From assembly GCA_029212505.1 (NCBI GenBank), contig JARGOS010000002.1, positions 186,001-250,000 on the forward strand: a stretch of 64,000 nt of DNA, written 5' to 3'. This DNA comes from Legionellaceae bacterium. Its GTDB lineage: Bacteria > Pseudomonadota > Gammaproteobacteria > Legionellales > Legionellaceae. A program made the position numbers and the translations under genes. Shown one piece after another: positions 62,823 to 64,000 of the stretch (the stretch's first letter is position 1; each line of letters opens with the position of its first letter). The notes under the pieces are model-generated. The model made no database searches. It worked only from the letters and a program-made list of their open reading frames with translations, and was not told where the DNA came from.

Positions 62823-64000
62823 TTGAATCGTAAAAGTGAGTATGTAATACGTGGGTGTGACATTTTTTTTGCTTGTTTAGGGTTGCTGTTGTTGTCGCCC
62901 GTTTTTGTCGTCTTGTATGTGATGGGGTGCTTGAATTTAAGATCAGCTCTATTTAAGCAAGAACGTGTAGGAAAGAATAAACAAATATTTGTTTTATTTA
63001 AATTTAGAACGATGTTGCTTAACACCGAATCCGTGCCGACGCATTTAGTATCCAACACTTCGGTCACACGTTACGGTAGTTTTTTACGTAAAACAAAACT
63101 CGATGAGTTGCCGCAATTGTGGAATGTTTTAGTCGGTGATATGAGTTTCGTTGGACCGAGGCCAGGCTTACAGAGTCAGGTAGAACTTACACTAAGCCGA
63201 GAAAAGCATCATGTTTATGAGGTTAAGCCGGGTATTACAGGGCTTGCACAAATTAATGCGATTGATATGTCTCAACCTGAGCTTTTGGCTGAAACTGATA
63301 AAAAAATGATAGAAGTCTATTCTGTAAGAAATTATTTTAAATATATTTTAACAACTGTTTTTGGCAAAGGGTATGGTGATCGCGTTGTTAAAGCAGCGGA
63401 GTTTTTAGATTTAGATGATGATCCAGTTCAAATAGAGCACAAGAAAGTGTCTTTTTTTCAAAAAGTTTACATCAAATTACCCGTGATTGCGTTTGATATT
63501 TTAGCGATTCCGATGGCTTGGTTTGCTGCTCATGCACTCCAATTTGATGCACGTCAAGTATTCCAAACCTGGGCGCTGCATCAAGCTTGGGCTCCTTTGG
63601 GTATTCTGCTAGCACTTCAAGTGCCTTGCTATTACTTATTTCGCGTTTATCGTGGTTTGTGGCAATTTTCGTCGCTTAAAGATGTCTCACGCATTATTAA
63701 GTCGGTGTGTACGGGGACTGCGTTCGCGTTAACAGTATTTTATTTTTTACCGGGCAAGCCAGTTATGTTGAAAGCGGCTCTGCCGTTATATAGCTTATTA
63801 CTTATGGCATGCCTGTGCGGCGCACGATTATTGCTACGTAGTTATCGTGATACACGTACGAAGCATGGTGATAAAATTGACCAGATTCAACGCGTTTTAA
63901 TTGTGGGAGCAGGCAGTGCCGGTGCAGGCTTGATACGTGATTTGCAACGAAGCGGTGAATATTTACCCGTGGGCCTTGTGGATGATGGTCGAAAAAAGCG
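62823..64000 (+). CDS. Fused initiating phosphoglycosyltransferase and FlaA1/CapD-type dehydratase (3' end outside window)
   Basis: The 392 residues in view join two enzymes. Residues 1 to ~195 are a PglC-like phosphoglycosyltransferase: ACLGLLLLSPVFVVLYVMG reentrant helix, FKFRTML, the catalytic Asp-Glu in TKLDELPQLWNVL, SFVGPRPGL and VKPGITGLAQIN. Residues ~215-392 are the membrane segments and the nucleotide-binding start (RVLIVGAGSAGAGLIRDL) of a FlaA1/WbpM-type UDP-HexNAc 4,6-dehydratase. It begins at a TTG with AAGGAG six bases upstream. The dehydratase catalytic residues lie outside the window. Confidence 0.9.
   Translation, partial: MNRKSEYVIRGCDIFFACLGLLLLSPVFVVLYVMGCLNLRSALFKQERVGKNKQIFVLFKFRTMLLNTESVPTHLVSNTSVTRYGSFLRKTKLDELPQLWNVLVGDMSFVGPRPGLQSQVELTLSREKHHVYEVKPGITGLAQINAIDMSQPELLAETDKKMIEVYSVRNYFKYILTTVFGKGYGDRVVKAAEFLDLDDDPVQIEHKKVSFFQKVYIKLPVIAFDILAIPMAWFAAHALQFDARQVFQTWALHQAWAPLGILLALQVPCYYLFRVYRGLWQFSSLKDVSRIIKSVCTGTAFALTVFYFLPGKPVMLKAALPLYSLLLMACLCGARLLLRSYRDTRTKHGDKIDQIQRVLIVGAGSAGAGLIRDLQRSGEYLPVGLVDDGRKK

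Overview
The window is about 64 kb of bacterial chromosome, most likely from a gammaproteobacterium of the Legionellales/Coxiellaceae type. That placement is inferred from protein style and gene content: an RfaH with an ops site, ZapE, a GadC-like amino-acid antiporter, PanBC, FeoABC, an effector-like orphan gene and many solitary ATPase-nuclease genes. It was not tested by any search. No rRNA or tRNA gene and no CRISPR array was seen.

Region 1 (1-15.5 kb) holds housekeeping genes interleaved with accessory modules. It contains the 3' end of tgt, tsaC, a DUF4143 ATPase behind 23-bp tandem repeats, a HicAB toxin-antitoxin pair, an amino-acid antiporter, an effector-like orphan, panC-panB, an alpha/beta hydrolase with zapE, and a second DUF4143 ATPase behind a 15-bp inverted repeat. 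These are followed by feoABC behind a Fur box, a coiled-coil orphan and a HipBA-like pair.

Region 2 (15.5-23.6 kb) is the surface-polysaccharide export and control block. It carries wzb-wza-wzc, wecB, an MNT/HEPN toxin-antitoxin pair, a DUF1703-type ATPase-nuclease and rfaH. A close match to the RfaH recruitment element (ops, 23672-23683) lies between rfaH and pgi, so RfaH probably controls the long gene train that follows.

Region 3 (23.7-64 kb, running off the right edge) is a large surface-glycan locus. WecB and WecC should make UDP-ManNAcA. PseB, PseC, PseF, PseG and PseI form a CMP-pseudaminic-acid pathway, but the PseH acetyltransferase is not visible and PseG carries a C-terminal formyltransferase-like domain. 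An ABC flippase, a LIC12162-family transferase, a Wzy-like membrane protein and glycosyltransferases follow. RfbF and RfbG with a C-methyltransferase, a cupin epimerase and two reductase-like enzymes look like a pathway to a CDP-linked C-methyl-branched 6-deoxyhexose. A uronate epimerase, an AsnB-type amidotransferase, a dehydrogenase-oxidoreductase fusion, a heparinase-like lyase, GT4 transferases and a fused initiating phosphoglycosyltransferase/FlaA1-type dehydratase complete the set. All are on the plus strand except one ATPase gene at 57.1-58.6 kb.

Decay and turnover are visible at 48.8-54.9 kb: a 5'-truncated methyltransferase remnant, an IS200/IS605-type element and a gene that keeps only its two ends. 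By eye, the middle of the locus is more AT-rich than its flanks, which fits horizontal assembly. Four solitary P-loop ATPases with nuclease-like C-termini recur through the window, and three of them sit beside their own private set of short repeats. This is the least explained pattern here.
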